Below are positions 19,758-29,400 of a stretch of 64,000 nt of DNA, one piece after another (the stretch's first letter is position 1; each line of letters begins with the position of its first letter). The position numbers and the translations under genes are program-made. This stretch comes from Phycisphaerales bacterium. Lineage in GTDB: Bacteria; Planctomycetota; Phycisphaerae; Phycisphaerales; UBA1924. The notes under the pieces were generated by a model that searched no databases, had not been told where the DNA came from, and was given only the letters and a program-made list of their open reading frames with translations. The stretch lies in contig DASPKU010000002.1 of assembly GCA_035627955.1 (NCBI GenBank), forward strand, positions 86,277-150,276, in the 5' to 3' direction.

Positions 19758-19837
19758 GCACGCCGCAGGCGCGACGGTGAGTAGGCGTGGGCAGAGCCAG
19801 GCCGCCCAGCGCCGCCCACGGACCTGCTGCGGCGTGC
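19758..19837 (+). ncRNA. Candidate structured RNA: nested stems in a 370-base gap
   Basis: GCACGCCGCAG (19758-19768) pairs perfectly with CTGCGGCGTGC (19827-19837), and inside it CGTGGGC (19786-19792) pairs with GCCCACG (19814-19820). The gap between the metalloprotease terminator and the pseudopilin start (19745-20053) has no convincing gene; it holds this structure, a hairpin at 19884-19909 and GC-rich leader. The strand is assigned only because both neighbouring genes are on plus. It matches no RNA family that I recognise, and in GC-rich DNA such stems can arise by chance. Confidence 0.3.
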
Positions 19838-19883
19838 AAGGACCGCTCGCCGGCAAGCCGTGGCCTCGTCAGAGGAATTGACG

Positions 19884-19918
19884 CTCATCACCCCACCCCC
19901 GGTGATGAGCCTCTATTC
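19884..19918 (+). repeat. Hairpin plus TGAGCCTCTATTC element
   Basis: CTCATCACC (19884-19892) pairs with GGTGATGAG (19901-19909) around CCACCCCC. It runs into TGAGCCTCTATTC (19906-19918), which recurs exactly at 32678-32690 upstream of pyrB; both have a C-rich loop. Confidence 0.5.
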
Positions 19919-20053
19919 ACTCTTGACCCGGGCGAGGTCCTGATATGGTGGTGGGGGTTGGTAGGGTGAAACGCGGGGGCGGGGGTGGGCGTAGAAGGTC
20001 GGCCCGGTCGGGCTGGGCGTTCGCCTTCGGGTCAGCAAGCTGGGGTGGTCGAT

Positions 20054-20782
20054 ATGAGGGGCATGAGGGTGACGACATCCAGGGCACGCGGCTTTACGCT
20101 CATCGAGCTGCTGGTGGTGATCTCGATTATCGCGCTGCTGATGGCCATCCTGCTGCCCACGCTCAGCGGGGCTCGGGAGGCGGCCCGGCGGACCAAGTGC
20201 CTGGCCAACCTCAAGGGCATCGGCCAGGGCGTGCAGCTGTACCTGAACACCGAGGGCAAGGGGTACATCCTGCCCAAGGTGCGGCCGCTGAACAGCGGGA
20301 CCAACCAGAACGATCCGTCGCTGTTCGACGTGATGGTGCGGTACGTGGACGCGGCCGTGCCGCAGGAGACGGCGCCGGACTCGGGCGAGTGGGTGGTGAG
20401 CGACCCGTGGAAGTGCCCGTCGGACCAGAAGACGTGGCGGGCGACGGGGACCAGTTGGGAGTACCCGCCGGGTGATGCGATGCTGGCGGCGGAGATGGCC
20501 GTGCTCAGCAACGTGCAGCATGCGGTGAGCAAGGCGTACGAGGTGTTCCCGGTCAAGCTGCCGATCTTGGTGGATGCCAACGACTGGCACAACCCGCGGT
20601 ATGACGTGGAGACACGCTCCGGCGATGGCAGCAGCGAGTCTCTCGAGCGTCGGTGGGACCGCAACGGCCTGATCTATGGTGACCTGCACGCAGAGAAGGT
20701 TCCGTTCCAGCAAAACACGAGCACTCTCCAAGACTTCTTCGAACTGGTCCGCCAGTTCAGCGGCGGCTTTGGTTCACCCTGA
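20054..20782 (+). CDS. Pseudopilin with prepilin-type N-terminal methylation domain
   Basis: A 242-residue protein exported by a type II secretion or type IV pilus-like system. The class III leader is [13 protein letters not shown] with the cleavage motif [19 protein letters not shown] and Glu at +5, followed by [27 protein letters not shown], the usual planctomycete pseudopilin helix. The globular part has two cysteines and a final [12 protein letters not shown] segment resembling the DGH-like motif of such proteins. The ATG at 20054 gives a leader of suitable length. A gene for a membrane protein follows nine bases later and is likely cotranscribed. A weak promoter-like TTGACC lies at 19923. 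Confidence 0.92.
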   Translation: MRGMRVTTSRARGFTLIELLVVISIIALLMAILLPTLSGAREAARRTKCLANLKGIGQGVQLYLNTEGKGYILPKVRPLNSGTNQNDPSLFDVMVRYVDAAVPQETAPDSGEWVVSDPWKCPSDQKTWRATGTSWEYPPGDAMLAAEMAVLSNVQHAVSKAYEVFPVKLPILVDANDWHNPRYDVETRSGDGSSESLERRWDRNGLIYGDLHAEKVPFQQNTSTLQDFFELVRQFSGGFGSP

Positions 20783-20791
20783 GGAGCACCC

Positions 20792-21652
20792 GTGTCTGCA
20801 CTGTCGAACATCTTCTCGCGGCTGAGTGATGCCCTGGGCGGGTCGTCGGGGTATCGCATGCCGCTGCGCGAGCGGCTGCGGATGGTGGAGGAGCGCGCGA
20901 AGGACGGCGTGCAGCAGTGGTGGGGGCGGCAGACGGCCGACGAGCCGACGCGCCTCCGCACGATGCGGCGGCTGTGGATCGGCGGGACGGTGGCGGTGCT
21001 GATGCTGGCCGGCGGGGCGTGGTGGCTGTGGGGGCCGCGGATGCAGCCCAACTACGAGACCGCGGCCCTGGACGAGGTGTTCGACTACACGCTGCTGAGT
21101 GATGAGTTCAACGCGCTGCCGATCGAGGAGCGGATGAAGCTGCTGGGGCAGCTGGTGCAGCGGATGAAGGGGATGAGCGCCGAGGACTCGATGCTGCTCG
21201 CGGCCTTCGCGTCGGGGATCGGCGGGAAGATGCGCAAGCAGCTGGAGGAGAACGCCAGCAAGATCGCCATCGACCTGTGGGACAAGCACGCGAAGGAGTA
21301 CGACACGGTCCCGCCGGAGGAGCGCGAGAAGTTCCTGGAGGACGCGTTCGTGGACTTCTCGCAGACGCTGGAGCAGCTGGTGGGCGAGCAGCGCGACATG
21401 AGCCCCGAGGAGCGGGTGGCGGACGCCAAGAAGCAGGCCGCGCGTGACATGGAGTGGGCGAAGAAGAACCCGGAGCGGATGCCCAGCGGCCGCATGATGG
21501 GCACGGCGTTCGGGCTGATGAACAACAACGTGGGCGGGCACGCGTCGCCGGAGCAGAAGGTGCGCGGCAAGCAGATGATGCGGGACATGGTGCGGCACTT
21601 CCGCGGGCAGGACGTGGCGACGGGGAAGCCGAAGGCGCCGGGGCCGCCGTGA
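20792..21652 (+). CDS. Hypothetical single-pass membrane protein
   Basis: A 286-residue protein starting with GTG at 20792, preceded by TGAGGAG overlapping the pseudopilin stop. A ~70-residue cytoplasmic region is followed by one membrane segment (LWIGGTVAVLMLAGGAWWLWG), then a ~200-residue helical, acidic and methionine-rich domain on the other side (LPIEERMKLLGQLVQRMKGM, RVADAKKQAARDMEWAKK). No family was recognised. It is translationally coupled to the pseudopilin, so a role in pilin-like assembly or in the same envelope process is possible but unproven. The RAYT repeat locus begins right after its stop. Confidence 0.7.
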   Translation: MSALSNIFSRLSDALGGSSGYRMPLRERLRMVEERAKDGVQQWWGRQTADEPTRLRTMRRLWIGGTVAVLMLAGGAWWLWGPRMQPNYETAALDEVFDYTLLSDEFNALPIEERMKLLGQLVQRMKGMSAEDSMLLAAFASGIGGKMRKQLEENASKIAIDLWDKHAKEYDTVPPEEREKFLEDAFVDFSQTLEQLVGEQRDMSPEERVADAKKQAARDMEWAKKNPERMPSGRMMGTAFGLMNNNVGGHASPEQKVRGKQMMRDMVRHFRGQDVATGKPKAPGPP

Positions 21653-21671
21653 TGGTGGTGCGCGCGGAGGA

Positions 21672-22197
21672 CGTTCGGAACGAGCCCCGAACGAAGTGAG
21701 CGGGCGGTGCTGCCCGCGTCGCCGGTTCTCGCGAGGACCCGTCACTGCGTTCCGGGCTCGTACGAACGGGCAGGGTGCGCACGGGCGGGCAGGAGGTTCA
21801 TCAGCGCAAAAGTCGTTCGGAACGAGCCCCGAACGGAGTGAGCGGGCGGTGCTGCCCGCGTCGGCGGGTTACACGGAGGACCCGTCACTGCGTTCCGGGC
21901 TCGTATGAACGGGCAGGGTGCGCACGGGCGGGCAGGGGGTTGATCAGCTCAAAAGTCGTTCGGAACGAGCCCCGAACGGAGTGAGCGGGTGGTGCAGCCC
22001 TTGTCGCCGGTTTCTCGGAGGACCCGTCACTCCGTTTCCGGGCTCGTATGAACGGGCAGGGTGGGCACGGACGGGCAGGGTACATGTTGACGCGAGAGAC
22101 GTTCGGAACGAGCCCCGAACGAAGTGAGCGGGCGGTGCAGCCCGCGTCGCCGGTTTCTCCGGAGGACCCGTCACTTCGTTCCGGGCTCGTATGAACG
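21672..22197 (+). repeat. Upstream REP array of the RAYT gene: four ~98-bp palindromic units
   Basis: Units at 21672-21768, 21814-21911, 21957-22054 and 22100-22197. Each starts CGTTCGGAACGAGCCCCGAA, continues with a GTGAGCGGG arm, has a ~30-base centre, and ends with CCCGTCACT, CGTTCCGGGCTCGT and GAACG, so the two ends form a long imperfect stem. Units are separated by exactly 45 bases and repeat with a 142-143 base period; the separators are themselves related (GGCAGGGTG-GCACGGGCGGGCAGG). The 609-base region before the transposase start holds no other gene. Confidence 0.92.
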
Positions 22198-22261
22198 GGC
22201 AGGGTGGGCACGGGCGGGCAGGGTGCGCAAGGGCGGGCAGGGTGTCTGTACAGTTTCTGCC

Positions 22262-22927
22262 ATGTCCCTCCCGCTCGCGTACTTCCTCACATGGGCGTGC
22301 TATGGCCAGCGGCTGCACGGTGATGAGCGCGGCACGGTTGACCGCGAGCACAATCGGCGCGGCTCTCCGATGCTCGCACCGGACCCGAGGCGGGTGGCCC
22401 GCGAGCGCGCGGTGATGAACGGACCGCCGGTGACACTCTCGGCAGCGATGCGGGCCGTCGTCGAGGATGCGATCCCACAGCTGTGCGAAGAGCGGGGCTG
22501 GCGGCTGATCACGCAGAGCGTGCGCACCACGCACGTCCATGTGGTCGTGAACTGCCGTGGCTCGCACTCGCCGGAACGAGCAATGGCGCAGTTCAATGCG
22601 AGGCTGACGCGCGAGCTGCGGCGCGCCGATCTCGCGGGCGAGGATCAGCACCTGTGGGCGGAGCACGGCAGTACGCGCTGGATCAACGATTACGCGGGGC
22701 TGTACGGGGCCATCGCGTACGTCAACGACTGGCAGACAGGTCCGAACCGCGAGATGCTCGAGGAGCACCGGCGGGCGACGCGGGCGCACATTGAGTCGCT
22801 GAAGGCGTGGCTGCGCGAACAGGGACTGCCGGAGGACGGCAGCACTGTGGTGGTGGGTGAGAGCATGGAAGAGCGGCATGCGCGCGTGAACCCGGAAGTC
22901 GTTCGGAACGAGCCCCGAACGGAGTGA
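22262..22927 (+). mobile_element. REP-associated tyrosine transposase (RAYT), IS200-like Y1 family
   Basis: A 221-residue HUH single-strand transposase. The N-terminus LAYFLTWACYGQRLHGDERG with VDREHN is typical of this planctomycete-type group. The metal-binding HUH is HVHVV at residues 91-95, and the likely catalytic tyrosine is Tyr153 in AIAYVNDWQ, inferred by position. The ATG at 22262 is used because upstream sequence in the frame is translated repeat. The last codons (VVRNEPRTE) and the stop are supplied by the first downstream repeat unit. It is flanked by four and three units of the palindrome it presumably acts on. RAYTs are usually single-copy domesticated transposases that spread or maintain REP elements. 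Confidence 0.9.
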
Positions 22928-23257
22928 GCGGGCGGTGCTGCCCTGGTCGCCGGTTTCTCGGAGGACCCGTCACTTCGTTCCGGGCTCGTATGAACGGGCA
23001 GGGTGGGCACGGGCGAGTGAGGTGCTTTTCGATGCGAGCGACGTTCGGAACGAGCCCCGAACGAAGTGAGTGGGCGGTGCAGCCCGCGTCGCCGGTTCAG
23101 GCAAGGACCCGTCACTGCGTTCCGGGCTCGTTACGAACGGGCACCGTGCGCACAGAAGACGTTCGGAACGAGCCCCGAACGGAGTGAGCGGGGGGTGCAG
23201 CCCGCGTCGCTGGTTTCTCGGAGGACCCGTCACTTCGTTCCGGGCTCGTCGCGAACG
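22900..23257 (+). repeat. Downstream REP array of the RAYT gene: three units
   Basis: Units at 22900-22996, 23042-23139 and 23160-23257 in the same orientation as the upstream array. The first two are 45 bases apart, the last two only 20. The first unit overlaps the 3' end of the transposase gene. The 346-base region up to the next gene holds nothing else. Confidence 0.9.
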
Positions 23258-23273
23258 TGCACCTCGTTCACCC

Positions 23274-23999
23274 TCAATCCTTCTCCGTCCTACACGTCAG
23301 CACCAGCCTGCCCGCGTCTACCCGCACGCCGGTGATGCGCACGAGGCGGCCGTTGTCGAGTTCGATGACGGGGCGGTCGAGGGCGGGGCGTTGGCCCTCG
23401 AGGGCGGCGAGGATGTCGTCGGTGGAGTCGCCGCGGACCATGGAGCCGAACTGGTCGAGGAGGAACTCGCGGGGGAGGGGCAGGCCGCCCAGGGCCATGC
23501 CGGAGATGTTGAGCCACACGCCGCCGTCCCTGATCTCGGGCAGGCCGGTGACGGTGACGACGCGATCGAAGCCGCCCTGCACGAGGTGGATGCCCACGCG
23601 TACCTGGCCGGGCTCGAGGGCGACCTGCACGCCGTCGATGGCCTGCGGCCAGTGGCCGTCGCGGTTGGCGACCCAGCCCTTGAGGCGCGTGGCGAGCCAG
23701 GCGTTGGCCTCTTCCTCGCTCACTTCCAGCTGCCACTCGCGGCTGCGGTAGGGGCCGGGGGCCTCGGCGGGGCGTGCCCGCGAGAGCTCGGAGACGACGG
23801 TGTTCTCCACCTGCTCGGCCTGCACCTGCGTGGGCTCGTCGAGCGGGACCTCGTGCCACCACTCCGGCCGCTGCTGCGAGAGCCACCAGGCGTAGCCGCC
23901 CGCGATCGCCAGGAGCAGCACCAAGCCCAGCAGGAGCAGGAGCAGCACGCGCCGGGCTCTGGGGCGTGCTTTCCGGGCTTGCGGGTGAGGGCGGGGCAT
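23274..23999 (-). CDS. Hypothetical protein with N-terminal membrane anchor
   Basis: A 241-residue protein: a strongly basic N-terminus (PHPQARKARPRARR), one hydrophobic segment (VLLLLLLGLVLLLAIAGGYAWW) and a ~200-residue extracytoplasmic domain rich in beta-strand patterns (EWQLEVSEEEANAWLATRL, VQVALEPGQVRVGIHLVQGG, PVIELDNGRLVRITGVRVDA). The layout resembles planctomycete proteins of unknown function with a lipid-transfer-like or DUF2993-like beta domain, but no firm assignment is possible. It is divergent from holA with ~30 bases between starts. The 3' end nearly touches the last REP unit. Confidence 0.7.
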   Translation of the reverse strand: MPRPHPQARKARPRARRVLLLLLLGLVLLLAIAGGYAWWLSQQRPEWWHEVPLDEPTQVQAEQVENTVVSELSRARPAEAPGPYRSREWQLEVSEEEANAWLATRLKGWVANRDGHWPQAIDGVQVALEPGQVRVGIHLVQGGFDRVVTVTGLPEIRDGGVWLNISGMALGGLPLPREFLLDQFGSMVRGDSTDDILAALEGQRPALDRPVIELDNGRLVRITGVRVDAGRLVLTCRTEKD

Positions 24000-24031
24000 C
24001 GGGGGCCATGCTAGCCGTGTACCCTCTGGCC

Positions 24032-25072
24032 ATGGCCAAGAAGCCCGCCGCGAGCACCGACCTCAAGCCGATGGAGGAGTGCCGCGTCTTCATCATCCAA
24101 GGCAAGGAGGCGTTCCTGCGGGTGGAGCGCACGGCGGAGGTGCGCGAGCGGCTGGAGAAGCACTTCGGGGGCGTGGACGTGTTCACCTTCGACGGCAACA
24201 GCGCCACCGCGGCCGACGTGCTGGACGAGTGCCGCAGCTTCGGGCTGATGTCGGGGCACAAGCTGGTGATCGTGGAGGACGCGGAGGAGCTGGTGAAGGA
24301 GGACACGCGCCCGCTGTTCGAGCGGTACGCCGAGTCGCCCTGTGAGGGCTCGACGCTGGTGCTGCGGAGCGGGGCGTGGCGGGCGGGCAAGCTGGACAAG
24401 ATCGTCAATGAGGTGGGGATGACGATCCTTTGCAACCCGGTGAGCGACAACGAGGCGCAGAAGTGGGTGAGCAAGCGGGCGGGGAGCGAGCACCGGGTGA
24501 AGATCGATCCGGTGGCGGTGTCGATGCTGGTGATGCGGGTGGGCGCGGAGCTGGGGAAACTCGACACGGAGCTGGCAAAGCTCGCGGCCGCGGCCCCCGA
24601 GGGGCTGATCACGCCCGAGATCGTGCAGCAGTTCGTGCAGCCCACGCGCGAGGAGGCGGTGTGGGGCATCCAGCAGACGCTGCTGACAGAGGATGCGAAT
24701 ACGGCGATGCAGCACCTGAGGTACGTGCTGGATGTGTCGCGGCACCCGCCGCAGCTGGTGCTGTACGCGTTCGTGGACCTGGCGCGCAAGGTGCACGCCG
24801 CGTCGCGGGCGCTGCACCAAGGCGTGTCGCCGCAGGTGATCGCCCGCACGCTGAAGCTGTGGGGCGCCTCCGAGCACGCGATCCTCAAGGCGGGCAACAA
24901 CGCGAACCCAGCGCGGGCGCTGCGGCTGCTGCGGGACTGCGTCGCCGCCGACAGCCGAAGCAAGTCGGGCTTCGGCGAGGTGGAGCGGACGCTGGAGCGG
25001 CTGGTGGTGCGGTTCTCGCAGCTGCTGGGCTCGCACAACACCGCCCAGAACACTGCTGGATCGAGGCGCTGA
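24032..25072 (+). CDS. holA: DNA polymerase III subunit delta
   Basis: Clamp-loader subunit that opens the beta sliding clamp. The 346 residues match the family layout: a Rossmann-like AAA domain I without Walker A (CRVFIIQGKEAFLRVERTAE, GHKLVIVEDAEELV), domain II (LDTELAKLAAAAPEGLITPEIVQQFV) and the helical collar (ALRLLRDCVAADSRSKSG, VERTLERLVVRFSQLL). HolA is poorly conserved, so the call rests on domain order and DVFTFDG-like and SGHKLVIV motifs. The start ATG 24032 (MAKK) is preferred to 24008. It abuts ispE: the TGA is followed directly by its ATG. Confidence 0.88.
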   Translation: MAKKPAASTDLKPMEECRVFIIQGKEAFLRVERTAEVRERLEKHFGGVDVFTFDGNSATAADVLDECRSFGLMSGHKLVIVEDAEELVKEDTRPLFERYAESPCEGSTLVLRSGAWRAGKLDKIVNEVGMTILCNPVSDNEAQKWVSKRAGSEHRVKIDPVAVSMLVMRVGAELGKLDTELAKLAAAAPEGLITPEIVQQFVQPTREEAVWGIQQTLLTEDANTAMQHLRYVLDVSRHPPQLVLYAFVDLARKVHAASRALHQGVSPQVIARTLKLWGASEHAILKAGNNANPARALRLLRDCVAADSRSKSGFGEVERTLERLVVRFSQLLGSHNTAQNTAGSRR

Positions 25073-26089
25073 ATGACCGAGCTGCTGTGGCGGGCGTACG
25101 CGAAGGTGAACCTGTGCTTGTCGGTGGGTGCGCCCGAGCCCGAGGGCTCGCCCAGGGCGGGGTGGCACGCGATCGCGACGTGGATGCAGTGCATCGACCT
25201 GCACGACGAGGTGCGGATCAGCACGCGGGCGGAGGGCACGCCGTCGAGCGTGACAGTGCGGTGGGCGGAGGATGCCCTCCGCTCGACGCCGATCGACTGG
25301 CCCATCGAGAAAGACCTGGCGTACCGGGCGCTCAAGGCGCTGGAAGTGCACGTTGGGCGGCCGCTGCCGGTGGCGGTCGATGTCGTGAAGCGCGTGCCTG
25401 TGGGCGGGGGGCTGGGCGGGGGCTCGGCCGATGCCGCGGCGGTGCTGCTGGCGGTGCCGCGGGTGCTTGGGTTTTCGGTTGATCCGGCCGACACGCTGCG
25501 GCTGGCGATGTCGCTGGGGTCTGACTGCGGGTTCTTCGCGGACGCGGACGCGGCCGAACAGACGCCCGCCCGCGCGGCCCTCATCACCGGCTTCGGCGAT
25601 CAGGTGCATCGCGTCGAGGGCGTCGCGTCCGAGCTGCTGCTGATCGTCCCCGCGTACGGCTGCCCGACGCAGCCGGTGTACAGGATGTTCGACGAGGTGC
25701 TGAAGGAGCAGCTGCGCGACGAGATGATCGATCGTGCCCGCAAGGGGCTGATCGGCGGCAAGGAGCGGCAGACGTCGCCGCGGGAGTCGCTGGTGGAAGC
25801 CCGCTGGCAGAAGGCGGCGGAGGTTGGGCGCGTGGACGGTGACAAGCTGTTCAACGATCTGGCGATCCCCGCGTTCCGCATCGAGCCGCGCCTGGGGCAG
25901 CTGGTGACCGCGCTGGCGCGGGCCACGCGCGAGACGCCGGTGGTGACCGGCAGCGGCAGCTGCGTGTTCTTCCCCACGACGGCGGGGAAGATCGACAAGC
26001 TGCACGAGCGGGCGGCGAAGCTGCTGGAGACGGCGGCGGGCGAGGACTTCGCGGCGGGGGCGAGGGTGGTGCGGACGCGGCTCGTGTAA
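25073..26089 (+). CDS. ispE: 4-diphosphocytidyl-2-C-methyl-D-erythritol kinase
   Basis: GHMP kinase that phosphorylates CDP-ME in the non-mevalonate isoprenoid pathway. The 338 residues are slightly longer than usual. Motifs: the N-terminal YAKVNLCLSV, the ATP-binding VPVGGGLGGGSADAAAVLL (motif 2) and VTGSGSCVFF (motif 3, glycine-rich). An insertion of about 30 residues around KGLIGGKERQTSPRES separates the domains. It is translationally coupled to holA with no gap. Two REP units in reverse orientation follow in the 344-base gap to the next gene. Confidence 0.95.
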   Translation: MTELLWRAYAKVNLCLSVGAPEPEGSPRAGWHAIATWMQCIDLHDEVRISTRAEGTPSSVTVRWAEDALRSTPIDWPIEKDLAYRALKALEVHVGRPLPVAVDVVKRVPVGGGLGGGSADAAAVLLAVPRVLGFSVDPADTLRLAMSLGSDCGFFADADAAEQTPARAALITGFGDQVHRVEGVASELLLIVPAYGCPTQPVYRMFDEVLKEQLRDEMIDRARKGLIGGKERQTSPRESLVEARWQKAAEVGRVDGDKLFNDLAIPAFRIEPRLGQLVTALARATRETPVVTGSGSCVFFPTTAGKIDKLHERAAKLLETAAGEDFAAGARVVRTRLV

Positions 26090-26115
26090 GGCGGCGCGCA
26101 GGTGCGCGCAAGAGA

Positions 26116-26336
26116 CGTTCGGAACGAGCCCGGAACGCAGTGACGGGTTCTCAGGATGATCGGCGACGAAGGCGGCACGGCCCGCTCACTTCGTTCGGGG
26201 CTCGTTACGAACGACGCGCCTGCAGGGAGCGCCAGCGCCGTTCGGTACGAGCCCGGAACGCAGTGACGGGTCCTCAGGATGATCGGCGACGAAGGCGGCA
26301 CTGCCCGCTCACTTCGTTCGGGGCTCGTTACGAACG
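26116..26336 (-). repeat. Two REP units in reverse orientation
   Basis: Units at 26116-26213 and 26239-26336, 25 bases apart. They read GAGCCCGGAACGCAGTGACGGG, a GAT-rich centre, then CCCGCTCACTTCGTTCGGGG and CTCGT-GAACG, that is, the reverse complement layout of the units beside the transposase. They fill most of the gap after ispE; the remaining bases are the leader of the next gene. Confidence 0.88.
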
Positions 26337-26433
26337 GGCAAGGTGCTTCCTATCCGCAACCCACCCTGCCGCCGGTGCGAACAATGAGTTCCCCGGGGCT
26401 GCGAGGGGTCGGGCCCGCGGAGGGAGGTTCAAC

Positions 26434-29400
26434 ATGCCCGCCCGTGTACTGATCGCGGTCCTGCTCGCGCTGCTGCCCGCCCGCGCGTTCGCGCAGGTGA
26501 TGCGCCACACCATCGACTTCTGGAACGACCCGTTCGTCGCCAGCTCCAGCAGCGAAGACCCGGGCTGGGTGAAGTTCGCGATCGTGCTGTCGGACCCCGC
26601 GACGGTGGTGTTCCAGAACAGCAACCAGTACCGCTTCCACTACGACTTCGCCCGCCAGCACCTGCCGCCGTTCATCGGCGTGAGCCGCGCCCAGTTCGAC
26701 GCGTCCACGCTGCACACGACCGGCCAGCAGGCGGTGCTGGGGGCGGTGCTGTTCCCAGGCTTCGGCTCCACGACGGGCGCCAACGAGTTCGGCGTGCAGC
26801 TCGTCGGGCAGGACGTCTACCCGCGCGAGTTCGTGCGCGATGTGTTCAACACCGTCAAGACTAAGGTCCTCAACAACCCGGCCGCGGTGCCGCTGTACAT
26901 GCCCACCTTCGAGCAGAGCGCCCTCGCTGAGAGCGAGCGGGCGTGGTTCGCGGGCGAGGGTATCACCGTGGCCAGCCCCGCACGCTGGGCCCGCGGGAAC
27001 GCGGTGTACGCCCCGGGGTGGGCGCTGGGGCGGCTGAAGTTCGTCACCGCCTCGCAGATCGACGCCGCGTACGGCGCCGGCACGCTGCTGCCCACCGACA
27101 TCCTGCTGACCGACGGCGTGCCCGCGGAGGTGCCGTTCGTCGCGGGCATCGTGTCGCTGGGGCCCGCGACGCCCAGCTCGCACGTGGCGATCCTGAGCCA
27201 GTCCTACGGCGTGCCCTTCACGCACCTGGCGGTGGCGGAGGACGCCGCGCGGGCGCAGGCGCTGGAGGGCCGGCGGGTGCTGCTGCGGGCGTACGACTTT
27301 TTCGGCGGGAACGAGGTGCTGCTGCTGGACACGACCGACACGCTGACGCAGGCGCAGGCCGCGGAGCTGCTGGCGCTCAAGGCCCCGCCGGTGCTGCAGA
27401 TCCAGCCGATGGCGGTGCGGGGGGCGTACAGCGTGAACACGAACCCGCTCACGCCCGCGGATATCCGCTTCGTTGGCGGCAAGGCGTCGCACTACGGCAT
27501 CCTGCGGCGGGCCATCCCCGCCAGCATCCGCCCGGGCGCGGCTTTCACCTTCGACCTGTGGAACGCGTACCTCTCGCAGCCCTTGGGGAACGGGCGCACG
27601 CTGCGCGAGGAGATCGCGGCACGCCTGGGGCACCACACCTGGCCGCCGGCGAGCATGGCGGCGCTGCGGGCGGACCTGGAGGGCGTGCGGGCGCTGTTCA
27701 CCAGCACGGCGGCAACGACCTTCTCGCCCACGCTGCAATCGGCGGTGCTGGCGACGCTGCAGGACCCGCAGTACGGCTTTGATCCCAACGTCAAGCTCCG
27801 CTTCCGGTCCTCGACCAACGTGGAGGATTCCGACGACTTCACCGGTGCGGGGCTGTACGAGTCCTTCAGCGGCTGCCTGGCGGATGAGCTCGACGGCGAC
27901 ACCGTGGGCCCGAGCATCTGCGAGCCGGGCGAGGCCAACGAGCGCGGCGTGTTCCGTGCCATCCGGCGCGTGTACGCGAGCTTCTACAACGAGAACGCGT
28001 TCATGCAGCGGCTGCGGTTCGGCGTGAACGAGTCGCAGGTGGGCATGGGCCTGCTCGTGCATCACTCTTTCCCGGATGAGACCGAGCTGGCCAACGGCGT
28101 CGCCGTGGTCCGGCGGAACACCTTCGGGAACTTTGAGATTCGGATCACCTCGCAGGTGGGCGCGACCTCCATCACCAATCCCAGCGACGGCTCAACGCCC
28201 GAGCAGGTCGAGGTGCTCATCTTCAACTTCACGTCCTTCACGCGGCTGGTCCGCAGCAGCGACCGTGTGCCGCTGGGCGGCACGGTGATGAACTGGGACA
28301 CCGACTACGGGGCCCTGGTCTCGCGGCTGGTGAGCGCGTCGGACCGCTACGCCTCCGAGATGAACTCCCCGCAGCACCTGCTGGACTTCGAGTTCAAGAA
28401 GACGACATTTGGCGGGGCGATTGAGATCAAGCAGATGCGCCCGCTGCCCCTGCCCGACATCACGCCGTCGGTGGTGCCGTACCTGGTGCCGCAGCCGACG
28501 GAGTACTGCGTGTTCCAGGGCGAGTACGGCGATGTGTTCGCCAACCACCGCCTCAAGCAGCGGCTGACCCTTGACACGGGGTTCGTGCGGCTGAACCGGC
28601 CGCTCGCGGGGTCGTTCTTCACCGGCGCACGCCAGGTGCAGCGGGATGGGTGTGCGACGGTCGAGGCACAGGGGCCGCTGGCGGGCTTCCCGCAGTACCA
28701 GTGGAGCGGCGGCACATCGACCATCACCGAGCGGTGGCGCTCGCCCGACCTGACGAATGCGCGGGCCAACGCGCTGGGCGTGGACTCAATCCCCATCATG
28801 GTCTCGCAGGTCCAGTCCCCAGTGCTCACCATCCGCGACCTGGGCCACCCCATCAACGGCATGCGCGGCCTCGGCCTGCAGGTCACGCACGACGCCCCGG
28901 TGCGGTCGATCGACTGGCTCAACAACCCCGTGTGGGTGAACACCGAGAGCGTGATGCTGTGCCCATGCGAGGAGCTGGTCCCGGCGGGGCTCGTCACGCG
29001 CGAGATCGACCTGCCCAACGGGGTGCAGGTGACCACGTCGTTCTACTGGCCTGACCCGGCGTCCGGGGCGGTCGCGGGCTACACCGCGCACCTGACCCGC
29101 TGGGAGCAGACGGTGATCACCGGCCTCACGGCCCAGCCGATCGTCCTGACGGGCGAGCAGGCCCAGACCTACCGCCCCGGGCACCACAACTTCTCGGAGA
29201 GTTTTATTTTCGAGCCCCGCCTGGACCCTGCGGTGCCGGCGACGCAGCTGGCCGAGCTGCGGGGGCTGGGCATCGCGGCGATCTACCTCGAGGGTCCGCC
29301 GTGGGAGGTCGAGTACCTGGCGACCCTCGGCCCGAGCTGCCCTACCCCCTGCTACCAGGACTTCAACGGCGACGGCGACCACGGCACCGATCAGGACATC

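Noticed and set aside
22124-22261. Longer RAYT N-terminus starting inside the fourth REP unit
   Set aside because: These codons are translated repeat; the family N-terminus begins at MSLPLAYFLTW (22262).
21672-23257. CRISPR array (regular repeats with 45-base spacers)
   Set aside because: The repeats are 98-bp imperfect palindromes, the spacers resemble each other, and a RAYT gene but no cas gene is adjacent.
24032-26089. holA-ispE extended to the dikinase-like gene as one operon
   Set aside because: A 344-base gap with two REP units lies between them, so common transcription is not supported.
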